From the NCBI RefSeq assembly GCF_900182905.1, contig NZ_FXUF01000006.1:124001-188000 (forward strand): a stretch of DNA of 64,000 nucleotides, given 5' to 3'. Shown here one piece after another: positions 18,223 to 26,810 of the stretch. The translations under genes were made by a program, and so were the position numbers. The notes below the pieces were generated by a model that was not told the origin of the DNA, did no database searches, and saw nothing but the letters and a program-made list of their open reading frames with translations. Positions within the stretch are counted from its first letter, which is position 1; every line of letters begins with the position of its first letter. The stretch comes from Anoxynatronum buryatiense (GTDB taxonomy: Bacteria > Bacillota > Clostridia > Peptostreptococcales > Tindalliaceae).

Positions 18223-19200
18223 ATGAAAATAATAGTGACAGGTGCAGATGGTTTTATCGGAAGTCATTTAACAGAAGAATTAGTCAAACAAGGACACAAG
18301 GTGAAAGCTTTTGCCTACTATAATTCATTTAATTCTTGGGGATGGCTTGATGTGATACCTCAGGAGATTATAAAAGAAGTGGAGGTGTTTACAGGAGATG
18401 TTCGTGATCCAAATGGCGTTAGAGAAGCCATGAAAGGAATGGATGAAGTTTTTCATCTTGCAGCACTGATTGCCATCCCATTCAGCTATCATTCGCCTGA
18501 CACGTATGTGGATACGAATATCAAAGGCACGCTTAACGTACTTCAAGCTGCGAGAGATTTGGGTACATCTAGAGTTCTTATTACATCTACGTCAGAAGTG
18601 TATGGAACAGCTCAATATGTTCCGATTGATGAAAAACATCCTTACCAGGGCCAATCTCCGTATTCAGCCACTAAAATAGGGGCAGATCGATTGGCAGAAT
18701 CATTTTTTTGCAGCTTCAACATGCCAATCACAATTGTTCGTCCATTTAATACATATGGACCTAGACAATCAGCAAGAGCCGTCATTCCAACAATAATAAC
18801 ACAGCTTCTTGCAGGTAAAGAAGAGATAAAGCTTGGCTCATTAGCGCCAACAAGAGATTTCAATTATGTAAAAGATACAGTCAATGGGTTTATAGAAATT
18901 GCAAAATCAGATGAGGCTATCGGTGAAGAAATCAACATTGCTACCCAACAAGAAATTTCGATTGGTCAACTGGCTGAGGAGTTGATTTTACAAATCAATC
19001 CGAAGGCAATAATAGTTTGTGAGGAACAGAGACTTAGACCTGAAAAAAGTGAAGTGAATAGACTTCTTGGTTCTAACGAAAAAATTATGAGATTAACAAA
19101 TTGGAAACCAAATTATACTATTGAACAAGGATTGGCAGAAACTGTTGAATTCTTTAAGAATAACTTGAATCAGTATAAAATAGATATTTATAATATATAA
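18223..19200 (+). CDS. legB: NDP-GlcNAc 4,6-dehydratase, LegB type
   Basis: A 325-aa extended SDR. It should convert GDP- or UDP-GlcNAc to the 4-keto-6-deoxy sugar, the first committed step to legionaminic acid. Evidence is the NAD motif 'IVTGADGFIGSHLTEEL', the subgroup signature 'AFAYYNSFNSWGWLD', 'TSTSEVYGTAQY', 'YSATKIGADRLAESF' with the Tyr/Lys pair, and 'NTYGPRQSARAVIPTII'. The preferred start is ATG 18223 (GGGGGCAAAG upstream), not GTG 18205. It opens the nonulosonate block; legC lies three genes downstream. Confidence 0.85.
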   Translation: MKIIVTGADGFIGSHLTEELVKQGHKVKAFAYYNSFNSWGWLDVIPQEIIKEVEVFTGDVRDPNGVREAMKGMDEVFHLAALIAIPFSYHSPDTYVDTNIKGTLNVLQAARDLGTSRVLITSTSEVYGTAQYVPIDEKHPYQGQSPYSATKIGADRLAESFFCSFNMPITIVRPFNTYGPRQSARAVIPTIITQLLAGKEEIKLGSLAPTRDFNYVKDTVNGFIEIAKSDEAIGEEINIATQQEISIGQLAEELILQINPKAIIVCEEQRLRPEKSEVNRLLGSNEKIMRLTNWKPNYTIEQGLAETVEFFKNNLNQYKIDIYNI

Positions 19201-19216
19201 TTTGAGGTGACAACAG

Positions 19217-19888
19217 ATGGAGATGAAAATGGAAATTTGCAGAGAAGATTTGATAAATCTTGTGAATTTGCAGCTAAACAATCTACTTGGATCGTCGGGA
19301 AATGTGAAAAACTATGTTGATACGACTTTGGAAAGACTTTCAAAGTGTTTTAAACTGACGAAAGATAAATATTATAGATCTTCAAATAATTGCAAATTCT
19401 CGCCCTATCACTCAGGTCAATATTCGATTTTTTTGTATTATCTAGCAAACACAATACACCGTGAAGCTGGAGATTCGGAGCTATCAACTAAATTATACTA
19501 TCTTAATAAAATCATGAACTCGGTTGACTGGTATTATGAAATAGCATTGCCTGAATATTTTGGAGTAGAGCATCCAATGGGTTCTGTTTTGGGAAGAGCG
19601 CGATATTCAGATGGATTCTATATTTTTCAGGGATGTACAGTTGGTGGCGATAAAGGGACGAATCCTAATTATCCCCAAATAGGCAAAAACGTAATTATGT
19701 ACTCAAATTCAACAGTACTTGGTGAAGTAAATATCGGAAAAAATGTCATCATTTCAACAGGCACCACAATAATAAATGAAAACATCCCAGATGGATGCAT
19801 TGTTTTTGGGCATTCGCCAAATTTGTTGATAAAGGAAAAAAGTTTAAGCGAAATTAATAAACATATATCAGAGTTTTGGCTGATATGA
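19217..19888 (+). CDS. Serine-acetyltransferase-like hexapeptide acyltransferase
   Basis: A 223-aa protein with an alpha-helical N-terminal half (about 1-120) and a short left-handed beta-helix C-terminal half, the layout of CysE. Seen: 'YFGVEHPMGSVLGRARYSDGF', 'FQGCTVGGDKG', 'IGKNVIMYSNSTVLGEV' and 'GKNVIISTGTTII'. The usual CysE active-site His/Asp region is altered and the location inside a sugar cluster argues against cysteine synthesis. It may acetylate the amino sugar made by LegC, or the finished nonulosonate. GAGGTGAC precedes the ATG. It lies 16 bases after legB. Confidence 0.65.
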   Translation: MEMKMEICREDLINLVNLQLNNLLGSSGNVKNYVDTTLERLSKCFKLTKDKYYRSSNNCKFSPYHSGQYSIFLYYLANTIHREAGDSELSTKLYYLNKIMNSVDWYYEIALPEYFGVEHPMGSVLGRARYSDGFYIFQGCTVGGDKGTNPNYPQIGKNVIMYSNSTVLGEVNIGKNVIISTGTTIINENIPDGCIVFGHSPNLLIKEKSLSEINKHISEFWLI

Positions 19889-19933
19889 GTATGCTGTGCA
19901 TTAAATAGCTTTATTAAAATGGAGGTCCTTATA

Positions 19934-21052
19934 ATGAAATATTGTAAAAAATGTGTCATGTCGAATACAAGACCAGGAATCAAGTTTAATGAAGAAGGAA
20001 TTTGTTCAGCTTGTCGGTCATATGAAAGACGCAAACAAATTGACTGGGATAAAAGATACAAAGAACTCGAAGCATTATGTGATAAGTACCGTGGGATGAA
20101 CGGAGCTTCATTCGATTGTGCTATTGCAGTGAGCGGTGGCAAAGATAGTCATTATCAAGTTTATCTAATGAAAGAAGTCATGAAGATGAATCCGATTCTT
20201 TTCAGCGTTGAAGACAATTTTGAAATGACAGAAGCAGGAAAACATAATCTGAAGAATATCTCAGAAGAATTTGGTTGCCCGATTATCAGTTTAAAACCTG
20301 ATAGAAAAGCACAAAAGAAACTAATGAGATATACATTTGAGAAATATGGAAAACCGACTTGGTTCATTGATAGATTAATCTATACATTTCCTATGCATAT
20401 GGCGATAAAATTTAGTACTCCTTTACTTGTGTATGGAGAGAATGTCAGTTTTGAATACGGAGGTAGTGTTTATGAAGAGACCTATTCTGCAAAAAATCAA
20501 TTAAGCAATGGAGTGGCATCGGATATTGAACTAGATGAGTTGCTTAGCATTGATGGGATAACTGAACAAGTCCTTGAAATGACAAAAGCACCATCAACTG
20601 AAGAATTGAATAAACTTGATCCAATGTATGTCTCATATTTTATTACATGGAATAGTTATTCGAACTATCAATTTGCTAAGAAGAGAGGTTTTAAAGATTT
20701 AACTCATGAATGGGAGAGAACTCACCATGTTGAAAATTTCGACCAAATTGATAGTAGAGCATATTTGGTGCATTCATGGATGAAGTATCCTAAATTTGGA
20801 CATGCTTCAGCAACTGATTATGCAGCAAGATTTGTCAGGTATGGAATGTTATCAAGAGATGAAGCGGTTGAATTAGTCAAAAAACATGATCATGCCTTAG
20901 ATCCTAAATGTGTTTCTGATTTTATTAATTTTCTTGGGTATTCAGAATCAGAGTTTTGGGACATAGTTGATAAACTCTACAATGAAGAATTATTTGAAAA
21001 AGATATATTTGGTGAGTGGAAGTTATTAAATCCAATTTGGCGAGATAGGTAG
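19934..21052 (+). CDS. N-acetyl sugar amidotransferase, PseA/WbpG family (first copy)
   Basis: A 372-aa PP-loop ATPase that turns an N-acetyl group of a sugar into an acetamidino group. Four cysteines (4, 7, 24, 27) form a probable zinc site. The ATP PP-loop is 'AVSGGKDS' (SGGKDS at about 67-72), followed by 'YGENVSFEYGG' and 'SNYQFAKKRGFKDL'. ATG 19934 follows ATGGAGGTCC; an upstream in-frame ATG at 19919 is part of that ribosome binding site and is rejected. The family needs ammonia, normally from a HisH-type glutaminase through a HisF-type partner. The only such pair here is at 23287-24812, beside the second copy. Confidence 0.85.
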   Translation: MKYCKKCVMSNTRPGIKFNEEGICSACRSYERRKQIDWDKRYKELEALCDKYRGMNGASFDCAIAVSGGKDSHYQVYLMKEVMKMNPILFSVEDNFEMTEAGKHNLKNISEEFGCPIISLKPDRKAQKKLMRYTFEKYGKPTWFIDRLIYTFPMHMAIKFSTPLLVYGENVSFEYGGSVYEETYSAKNQLSNGVASDIELDELLSIDGITEQVLEMTKAPSTEELNKLDPMYVSYFITWNSYSNYQFAKKRGFKDLTHEWERTHHVENFDQIDSRAYLVHSWMKYPKFGHASATDYAARFVRYGMLSRDEAVELVKKHDHALDPKCVSDFINFLGYSESEFWDIVDKLYNEELFEKDIFGEWKLLNPIWRDR

Positions 21053-22225
21053 GTGAGCCATTTGCATAATAAATTTATACCATTATCAGTACCTAATTTA
21101 AAAGGAAAAGAGCTTGAATATGTGACGCATGCTATTAAAACAGAATGGGTCTCGACTGGGGGGCCATATGTAAATGAGTTTGAGGAAAAGATAGCGGATT
21201 ACGCTAAGTGTAAAGGTGCTGTTTCATGTCAAAATGGCACCTCTGGCCTTCATGTAGCCTTAAAAGCATGTGGAGTGACTGAAAATGATGAAGTGATCGT
21301 TCCAACACTTACTTTTATTGCTGCAGTAAATCCAGTGAAGTACATCGGTGCAGAACCAATTTTCATGGATTGTGACGATTCGCTATGCATGGATGTAGAT
21401 AAGTTGAGATATTTCTGTGAAACTGAATGCAACTTTATTGAAGGTAAACTCATCAATAAGACCACTGAAAAAAACATTAAAGCATTGATTGTCGTTCATG
21501 TTTTTGGAAACATGGCTGACATGGTGGGTTTTATTGAAATTGCAAAAAAATACAATCTAAGAGTAATTGAAGATGCAACAGAAGCCATTGGTACGTACTA
21601 TCTTGATGGAAAGTATAAAGGAAAGCACGCAGGAACGATAGGTGATATTGGTGTTTATTCTTTTAATGGAAACAAGATCATGACCACCGGAGGTGGAGGA
21701 ATGATTGTTTCTGATAACGAGGAGTTGCTTAAGAGAACGAAGCATCTTACAACCCAAGCAAAAAGCGATGAACTCTACTATACACACGATGAAATTGGCT
21801 ATAACTATCGAATGACTAATCTTCAGGCAGCATTAGGATTAGCACAGTTAGAACAATTGGAAGACTTCATTAAGGTAAAGAAAGACAATTATGACTTATA
21901 CAAGAAGGAAATTCTAGAGATACCAGGATTAAGAATTATTGATTTTAATAATGGCATTCGGCCGAATTATTGGTTTTATGCTGTGTATGTAGAACCAGAG
22001 TATCCATTAAATAGAGACCAAATCATTAAATACCTAGCTTCTAAAAAGATACAGGCAAGACCCATATGGGGGCTGATTAGTGATCAAAAGCCGTATGTAG
22101 GAAATCAAACTTATAAGATTGAAAAGGCTTGTCATTATTTGGAGCATGTTGTGAATATACCATGCAGTTCTAACTTAAGTAAAGACGATGTAGTAACGGT
22201 TCTTAGCATCCTCAAAAACGCTTGA
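21053..22225 (+). CDS. legC: PLP-dependent sugar aminotransferase, LegC type
   Basis: A 390-aa DegT/DnrJ/EryC1 aminotransferase that adds the 4-amino group to the LegB product. Seen: 'PLSVPNLKGKELEYVTHAIKT' with 'EWVSTGGPYVNEFE', 'SCQNGTSGLHVAL', 'VIEDATEAIGTYY' and the PLP lysine in 'SFNGNKIMTTGGGG' (about K208). It starts directly at the stop of the amidotransferase. Two starts are possible: GTG 21053, or TTG 21062 with AGGTGAG in front. The 'VPNL.G' opening is typical of the LegC/PerA group. Confidence 0.85.
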   Translation: MSHLHNKFIPLSVPNLKGKELEYVTHAIKTEWVSTGGPYVNEFEEKIADYAKCKGAVSCQNGTSGLHVALKACGVTENDEVIVPTLTFIAAVNPVKYIGAEPIFMDCDDSLCMDVDKLRYFCETECNFIEGKLINKTTEKNIKALIVVHVFGNMADMVGFIEIAKKYNLRVIEDATEAIGTYYLDGKYKGKHAGTIGDIGVYSFNGNKIMTTGGGGMIVSDNEELLKRTKHLTTQAKSDELYYTHDEIGYNYRMTNLQAALGLAQLEQLEDFIKVKKDNYDLYKKEILEIPGLRIIDFNNGIRPNYWFYAVYVEPEYPLNRDQIIKYLASKKIQARPIWGLISDQKPYVGNQTYKIEKACHYLEHVVNIPCSSNLSKDDVVTVLSILKNA

Positions 22226-22250
22226 TTGAAAAGGTGAGGAGGATAAAATT

Positions 22251-23297
22251 TTGGAAGTCAGTGCTGTAATTATAGATGAACACAATAGTATGATTGAAGC
22301 AATGGAACGCTTAGATGCAACATCCAAGAAAGTTCTTTTTGTTCAGATTGACGGTAAATTAGCCGCGGCAATTACAGACGGCGATATTCGGAGATGGATA
22401 TTAAAGAAAGGCAACTTAGATGCAAAAGTAAAAGATATTGCTAATTATAATCCTCTCTACTTAGAAGAAAACAATAAACACGCAGCAAGAGAATTCATGA
22501 AGAAGAATTTTATAGATGCTCTACCAATTGTAAACAAAAGCATGGAGATTACCTCAGTAGTTCTTTTGAATGAAGAAGGCATTGAGCAAAAAAAGGAATT
22601 GAAAATACCGATTGTTATAATGGCCGGCGGTCTTGGCACAAGATTATATCCTTACACTAAAATACTTCCTAAACCATTGATACCGATTGGTGAAATACCG
22701 ATTGTTGAGCATATTATGAACCGTTTTAACCAGTATGGATGTGATCAATTTTATCTAATAGTCAATCACAAAAAGAATATGATTAAAGCTTATTTTAATG
22801 AAATTGAAAAAGCCTACAAGGTTGACTATGTAGATGAAGATAAGCCGCTAGGTACTGGTGGGGGGTTGAGTCTACTTAAGGGAAAGATCAAGTCAACATT
22901 TATTTTATCAAATTGTGACGTTTTAATCGAAGAGGATTATGAAAAGATCTACAAGTATCATGTAAAAGAAAAAAATTTAATTACAATGGTTTGTTCTTTA
23001 AAGATTATAAGAATCCCTTATGGTGTTATAGAAATTAGTGAAACGGGTGAGATCGAAAAGATGAAGGAAAAACCTGAACTATCATTCTTCACAAATACCG
23101 GTATGTATATTGTAGAGCCTAAAGTGCTTGAAGAAATTGAAGAAGATAGAGCGATTGGATTTCCTGACATAATTGAAAAACACAAAGCTCAAGGCGAAAA
23201 GATTGGAGTGTATCCAATAAGTGAAAATAGCTGGATGGATATGGGGCAGATAGATGAAATGGAAGAAATGAGGAGACGACTGGACTATGAATCATAG
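22251..23297 (+). CDS. ptmE: CBS-pair plus sugar nucleotidyltransferase (PtmE-like)
   Basis: A 348-aa fusion. Residues about 1-115 form two CBS repeats ('ATSKKVLFVQIDGKLAAAITDGD', 'MKKNFIDALPIVN'). Residues 120-348 form a nucleotidyltransferase with 'VIMAGGLGTRLYPYTKILPKPLIPIG', 'SNCDVLIEEDY' and 'NTGMYIVEP'. In Campylobacter the same fusion (PtmE) makes GDP-glucosamine for the GDP-linked legionaminic pathway. The start is TTG at 22251 after GTGAGGAGG. The gene overlaps the following hisF-like gene by 11 bases. The GDP specificity is inferred from the family. Confidence 0.8.
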   Translation: MEVSAVIIDEHNSMIEAMERLDATSKKVLFVQIDGKLAAAITDGDIRRWILKKGNLDAKVKDIANYNPLYLEENNKHAAREFMKKNFIDALPIVNKSMEITSVVLLNEEGIEQKKELKIPIVIMAGGLGTRLYPYTKILPKPLIPIGEIPIVEHIMNRFNQYGCDQFYLIVNHKKNMIKAYFNEIEKAYKVDYVDEDKPLGTGGGLSLLKGKIKSTFILSNCDVLIEEDYEKIYKYHVKEKNLITMVCSLKIIRIPYGVIEISETGEIEKMKEKPELSFFTNTGMYIVEPKVLEEIEEDRAIGFPDIIEKHKAQGEKIGVYPISENSWMDMGQIDEMEEMRRRLDYES

Positions 23298-24141
23298 AAT
23301 AATAGCTAGGCTAGATATAAAAGGACCCAACCTGGTGAAGGGAATTCATTTAGAGGGACTAAGGGTATTAGGAAAGCCAGAGGACTTTGCAAAATACTAT
23401 TATGAGAATGATATTGATGAATTAATGTATATGGATGTTGTAGCAAGCCTCTATGAAAGAAATAGCCTATCCGAGGTCATATCAAAGACTGCTAGAGAAA
23501 TATTCATTCCATTGACTGTAGGGGGAGGCTTGCGCTCCGTTGAAGATATTAGACGCGTACTTAGAGCCGGGGCAGACAAAGTATCATTGAATACGGCAGC
23601 TATAAGGAATCCTGATATTATTCGAGAAGCTTCTCGTGAGTTTGGCTCATCTACTATTGTCGTAGCAATAGAAGCGATCAAAGAGCAAAATGGTGAATAT
23701 CTTGCCTACATTGATAACGGTAGAGAGTATACCGGGATAGAGGTTTGCAAGTGGGCGAAACAAGCAGAAGAACTGGGCGCTGGAGAATTGGTGATTACTT
23801 CTGTAGATGCAGAAGGAACGAGACAGGGATTCGAACTAGATTTAATTAAGAGTGTTACTAAGAATGCAACTATTCCAGTTATTGCCCACGGTGGTGCAGG
23901 TAAGCCTGAGCATATTGCAGAGGTGATCAAAAAGGGGCGAGCAGATGCAGTGGCGATCGCGTCTGTACTGCATTATGAATGCATCAAAGGAATGCAACTA
24001 TCCGATGATTATAAAGACGAAGGTAACACTGAATTTCTCGTAATAAATAATAGAGGTTCAAAGAAAGAGACAATGACGATTGATGAAATAAAAAGATCTT
24101 TAATTAGAGATGGTGTTATGTGCAGACATAGAGTGAGTTAG
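23287..24141 (+). CDS. HisF-like ammonia-channel subunit for the sugar amidotransferase
   Basis: A 284-aa TIM barrel of the HisF family, longer than the usual about 253. Seen: '[10 protein letters not shown]' (first Asp, D10, kept), '[15 protein letters not shown]', '[15 protein letters not shown]' and '[13 protein letters not shown]'. The position matching the second catalytic Asp of HisF (D130 in the Thermotoga enzyme, in AIDAK) is Glu here (E129 in '[10 protein letters not shown]'). It sits with hisH-like and WbpG-like genes and no other histidine gene, so it likely passes ammonia to the amidotransferase rather than making imidazole glycerol phosphate. Confidence 0.85.
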   Translation: MNHRIIARLDIKGPNLVKGIHLEGLRVLGKPEDFAKYYYENDIDELMYMDVVASLYERNSLSEVISKTAREIFIPLTVGGGLRSVEDIRRVLRAGADKVSLNTAAIRNPDIIREASREFGSSTIVVAIEAIKEQNGEYLAYIDNGREYTGIEVCKWAKQAEELGAGELVITSVDAEGTRQGFELDLIKSVTKNATIPVIAHGGAGKPEHIAEVIKKGRADAVAIASVLHYECIKGMQLSDDYKDEGNTEFLVINNRGSKKETMTIDEIKRSLIRDGVMCRHRVS

Positions 24142-24149
24142 GAGGCAAT

Positions 24150-24812
24150 ATGGAGAATACAAGGGTAGCGATAATTGATAATGACATGGGAAATATGTTT
24201 AGTGTAAAAAATGCCCTAGAGAAAGTTGGCTTGGCTGTAGAGATAACTAAAGATCGCGGGCATATCATGAAAGCAGATGCACTTGTATTGCCAGGCGTTG
24301 GCGCCTTTGGCAGTGCGATGAAACATCTAAATGAACATGGACTAGTAGAGACGATAAAAGCATTTGTGGAAACCGGGAAGCCATTTATTGGAATTTGCTT
24401 GGGGTTACAGCTCTTGTTTGAAGAAAGTGAAGAGTTTGGAAATTCACCTGGATTAGCCCTTATAAAGGGGAGGGTTGTTAGGTTTCCGCAGCATGTAAAT
24501 CAAGAAGAAATCAAAGTACCGCAGATTGCTTGGAATAAGATTATGAAGGGCAATATGGAGTGGGAACGGACTGTTCTGAAGAATATTACAGCAGGAGAGT
24601 ACATGTATTTTGTTCATTCATATTATGTGGTGCCGAATGATGAAAAGGTGATCCTTACAAAGACTAGTTATGAAGGCATAGAGTATTGCTCTGCCATTCA
24701 GCAAAATAATATTGTTGCATTTCAATTCCACCCCGAAAAAAGCGGGTTGAAGGGATTGGAAATTTACGAGAATATTAAGGAATGGATTATAAGATCAAAG
24801 GAGGGGAAATAG
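24150..24812 (+). CDS. HisH-like glutaminase for the sugar amidotransferase
   Basis: A 220-aa class-I glutamine amidotransferase that releases ammonia from glutamine. The nucleophile Cys is in 'GICLGLQLLFEES' (C83) and the His and Glu are in 'FQFHPEKSG' (H194, E196). The oxyanion-type 'LPGVGAFGSAMKHL' is present. It starts eight bases after the hisF-like gene with TTAGGAGG upstream and ends directly at the start of the second WbpG-like gene. Order HisF-HisH-WbpG matches the ammonia-relay trio known from Pseudomonas O-antigen loci. Confidence 0.88.
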   Translation: MENTRVAIIDNDMGNMFSVKNALEKVGLAVEITKDRGHIMKADALVLPGVGAFGSAMKHLNEHGLVETIKAFVETGKPFIGICLGLQLLFEESEEFGNSPGLALIKGRVVRFPQHVNQEEIKVPQIAWNKIMKGNMEWERTVLKNITAGEYMYFVHSYYVVPNDEKVILTKTSYEGIEYCSAIQQNNIVAFQFHPEKSGLKGLEIYENIKEWIIRSKEGK

Positions 24813-26042
24813 ATGGTTAATAGACGTGAGGTGTATTATGGATTGCCAGAGGATGTTGCTTTTTGTACTAAATGTGTTATGTCAAATCAACGCCCAACAT
24901 CAGCCGTTGAGCATAATCATACAATAGAGAGCAGGAAGAACACACTAAAGCTTGATGAAGAAGGTGTTTGTGATGCATGTCGTACTGCAGAACAGAAGTC
25001 AAAGATTGATTGGGAAGATAGAGAGAGACAGCTGGTTGAACTATTAGATAAGCATAGAAAAAAAGATGGTTCCTACGATTGCTTGGTGCCGGGCAGCGGC
25101 GGTAAAGATAGTGTCTATCAGGCCCACGTTCTAAAGTATAAATATGGGATGAATCCATTGACAGTTACATGGCCTCCAATTCTATATACAGATTATGGGT
25201 ATAAGAATTTTAAGAATTGGATTGATGTTGGAGGGTTTGACAATATTAGCTTTAATCGTAATGGTAAAGTCATGAAGCTGCTGACAAAACTTTCAATTGA
25301 AAACTTATTCCATCCATTTCAGACCTTTATTCTAGGACAAAAGAATCTTGCACCAAAGATGGCGCAAAAGTTTGGAATAGAGCTGATATTTTATGGAGAG
25401 AATGAGGCTGAGTATGGAAACCCAATCGCAGATAATGCAACTTCATTAAGGGACAAATCCTATTATACCTATGAGCACTTGGATGAGATTTATTTAGGTG
25501 GTATATCGGTGAAAGAAATAATGGAAAACTATGATGTTAGACTGTCAGATATAAAATCATTTTTACCGGCGCCAGTTAATGAGGTGGAAAAATGCAACAT
25601 TGAGGTACATTACTTGGGGTATTATCTAAAGTGGATACCACAGGAGGCCTATTATTATGCTGTTGAGAATACAGGCTTTCGAGCAAGACCTTTTAGAACT
25701 CAGGGAACTTACAGTAAATACAATAGCATTGACGATAAAATTGATGATTTGCACTACTATACGACGTTTATTAAATTTGGGATCGGAAGAGCTACATACG
25801 ATGCGTCTCAAGAAATAAGAAACAAGCATTTGACCAGAGAAGAAGGAATGGCTTTGGTTAAAAAATTTGATGGAGAATTTCCGGACAGATATTTCAATGA
25901 AATTATGGAATACTTAGAGATTGACCCAGACTATTTTAGATATGATTTAACAGATAAATTTAGATCACCACATCTTTGGACAAAGGCAGATGGAGAATGG
26001 AGACTGAGATATACAGTTAATAGGGATGGAACTGAGGATTAG
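24813..26042 (+). CDS. N-acetyl sugar amidotransferase, PseA/WbpG family (second copy)
   Basis: A 409-aa PP-loop ATPase, a distant paralogue of the protein at 19934. Its likely zinc cysteines are 18, 21, 53 and 56, with a longer insert between the pairs. The PP-loop is 'VPGSGGKDSVYQ' (SGGKDS at 95-100), followed by 'YGENEAEYGNP'. The ATG follows the hisH stop without a gap and the ribosome binding site AAAGGAGGGG lies inside the hisH end, suggesting translational coupling. It is probably the direct partner of HisH/HisF and makes an acetamidino group on the nonulosonate or its precursor. Confidence 0.87.
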   Translation: MVNRREVYYGLPEDVAFCTKCVMSNQRPTSAVEHNHTIESRKNTLKLDEEGVCDACRTAEQKSKIDWEDRERQLVELLDKHRKKDGSYDCLVPGSGGKDSVYQAHVLKYKYGMNPLTVTWPPILYTDYGYKNFKNWIDVGGFDNISFNRNGKVMKLLTKLSIENLFHPFQTFILGQKNLAPKMAQKFGIELIFYGENEAEYGNPIADNATSLRDKSYYTYEHLDEIYLGGISVKEIMENYDVRLSDIKSFLPAPVNEVEKCNIEVHYLGYYLKWIPQEAYYYAVENTGFRARPFRTQGTYSKYNSIDDKIDDLHYYTTFIKFGIGRATYDASQEIRNKHLTREEGMALVKKFDGEFPDRYFNEIMEYLEIDPDYFRYDLTDKFRSPHLWTKADGEWRLRYTVNRDGTED

Positions 26043-26111
26043 ATACGGTGAAAGGAAACTGCTTTTAATCGTTGGTGGAGGCCGCTGCTGGGAATCAAAA
26101 GGAGGGTCAAA

Positions 26112-26705
26112 ATGCTTCAGAGCAAGTATTTAACGGAATATGATATGGCTGATTTTGGTTTTAAAAGTATAGGAAAAAATGTTAGAATATCATCTGATGC
26201 TAGAATTTATGGACAAGAAAATATTTCAATTGGCAATAATGTACGAATCGATGATTTTGTCATTTTGTCTGCAGTTAATGGATCAATCACTATCGGCAAT
26301 TACGTGTTTATAGCACGTAGTTCACACTTAAGCGGTGCATTAGGAATAGAACTAAAAGACTTTAGCAGTATGGCTGCTAATACAGTAATATATAGCGCAT
26401 CAGATGATTATAGTGGAAGTTATCTGACAGCACAAGCTGTTCCGCAAAAGTACACAAATTATCGTGGTGGAAAAGTAGTTCTTGGAAGACATGTTATTAT
26501 TGGTAGCAGTACAACTATTATTGGGCCGTGTGATATTGGCGAAGGATGCAGTGTTGGGGCAATGACCTTAGTTAACAAAAAATTAGAACCATGGGGTGTA
26601 TATGCCGGTGTTCCAGCGAAACGATTAAAAGATAGAAACAAAAAAATGCTGGAATTAGAGCTTGAGTTGTTGGCAGATGATAATAGTAATCACAACGGAA
26701 TATAA
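26112..26705 (+). CDS. Hexapeptide-repeat acyltransferase (LegH candidate)
   Basis: A 197-aa left-handed beta-helix acyltransferase. Hexapeptide turns run from about residue 18 ('IGKNVRISSDARIYG', 'ISIGNNVRIDDFVIL') to 150. After them come 'GCSVGAMTLVNK' and 'YAGVPAKRLKDR', typical for O- and N-acetyltransferases acting on sugars. In legionaminic pathways a separate acetyltransferase (LegH) modifies the 4-amino group after LegC. This gene, just before neuB, or the one at 19217 could do it. AAAGGAGGG precedes the ATG. Confidence 0.7.
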   Translation: MLQSKYLTEYDMADFGFKSIGKNVRISSDARIYGQENISIGNNVRIDDFVILSAVNGSITIGNYVFIARSSHLSGALGIELKDFSSMAANTVIYSASDDYSGSYLTAQAVPQKYTNYRGGKVVLGRHVIIGSSTTIIGPCDIGEGCSVGAMTLVNKKLEPWGVYAGVPAKRLKDRNKKMLELELELLADDNSNHNGI

Positions 26706-26810
26706 GAAAAGGTGTATTTTACTTGATGTTTGCAGCTGTCAACGTTGGAGTCATTAGCTTTATACGAAGTAATATCGCTAAGGAAATGTTATAATAGGAG
26801 ATCGATAACT

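Noticed and set aside
23287-24812. Histidine biosynthesis genes
   Set aside because: No other his gene is near, they overlap with nonulosonate genes, and the HisF-like protein lacks the second catalytic Asp.
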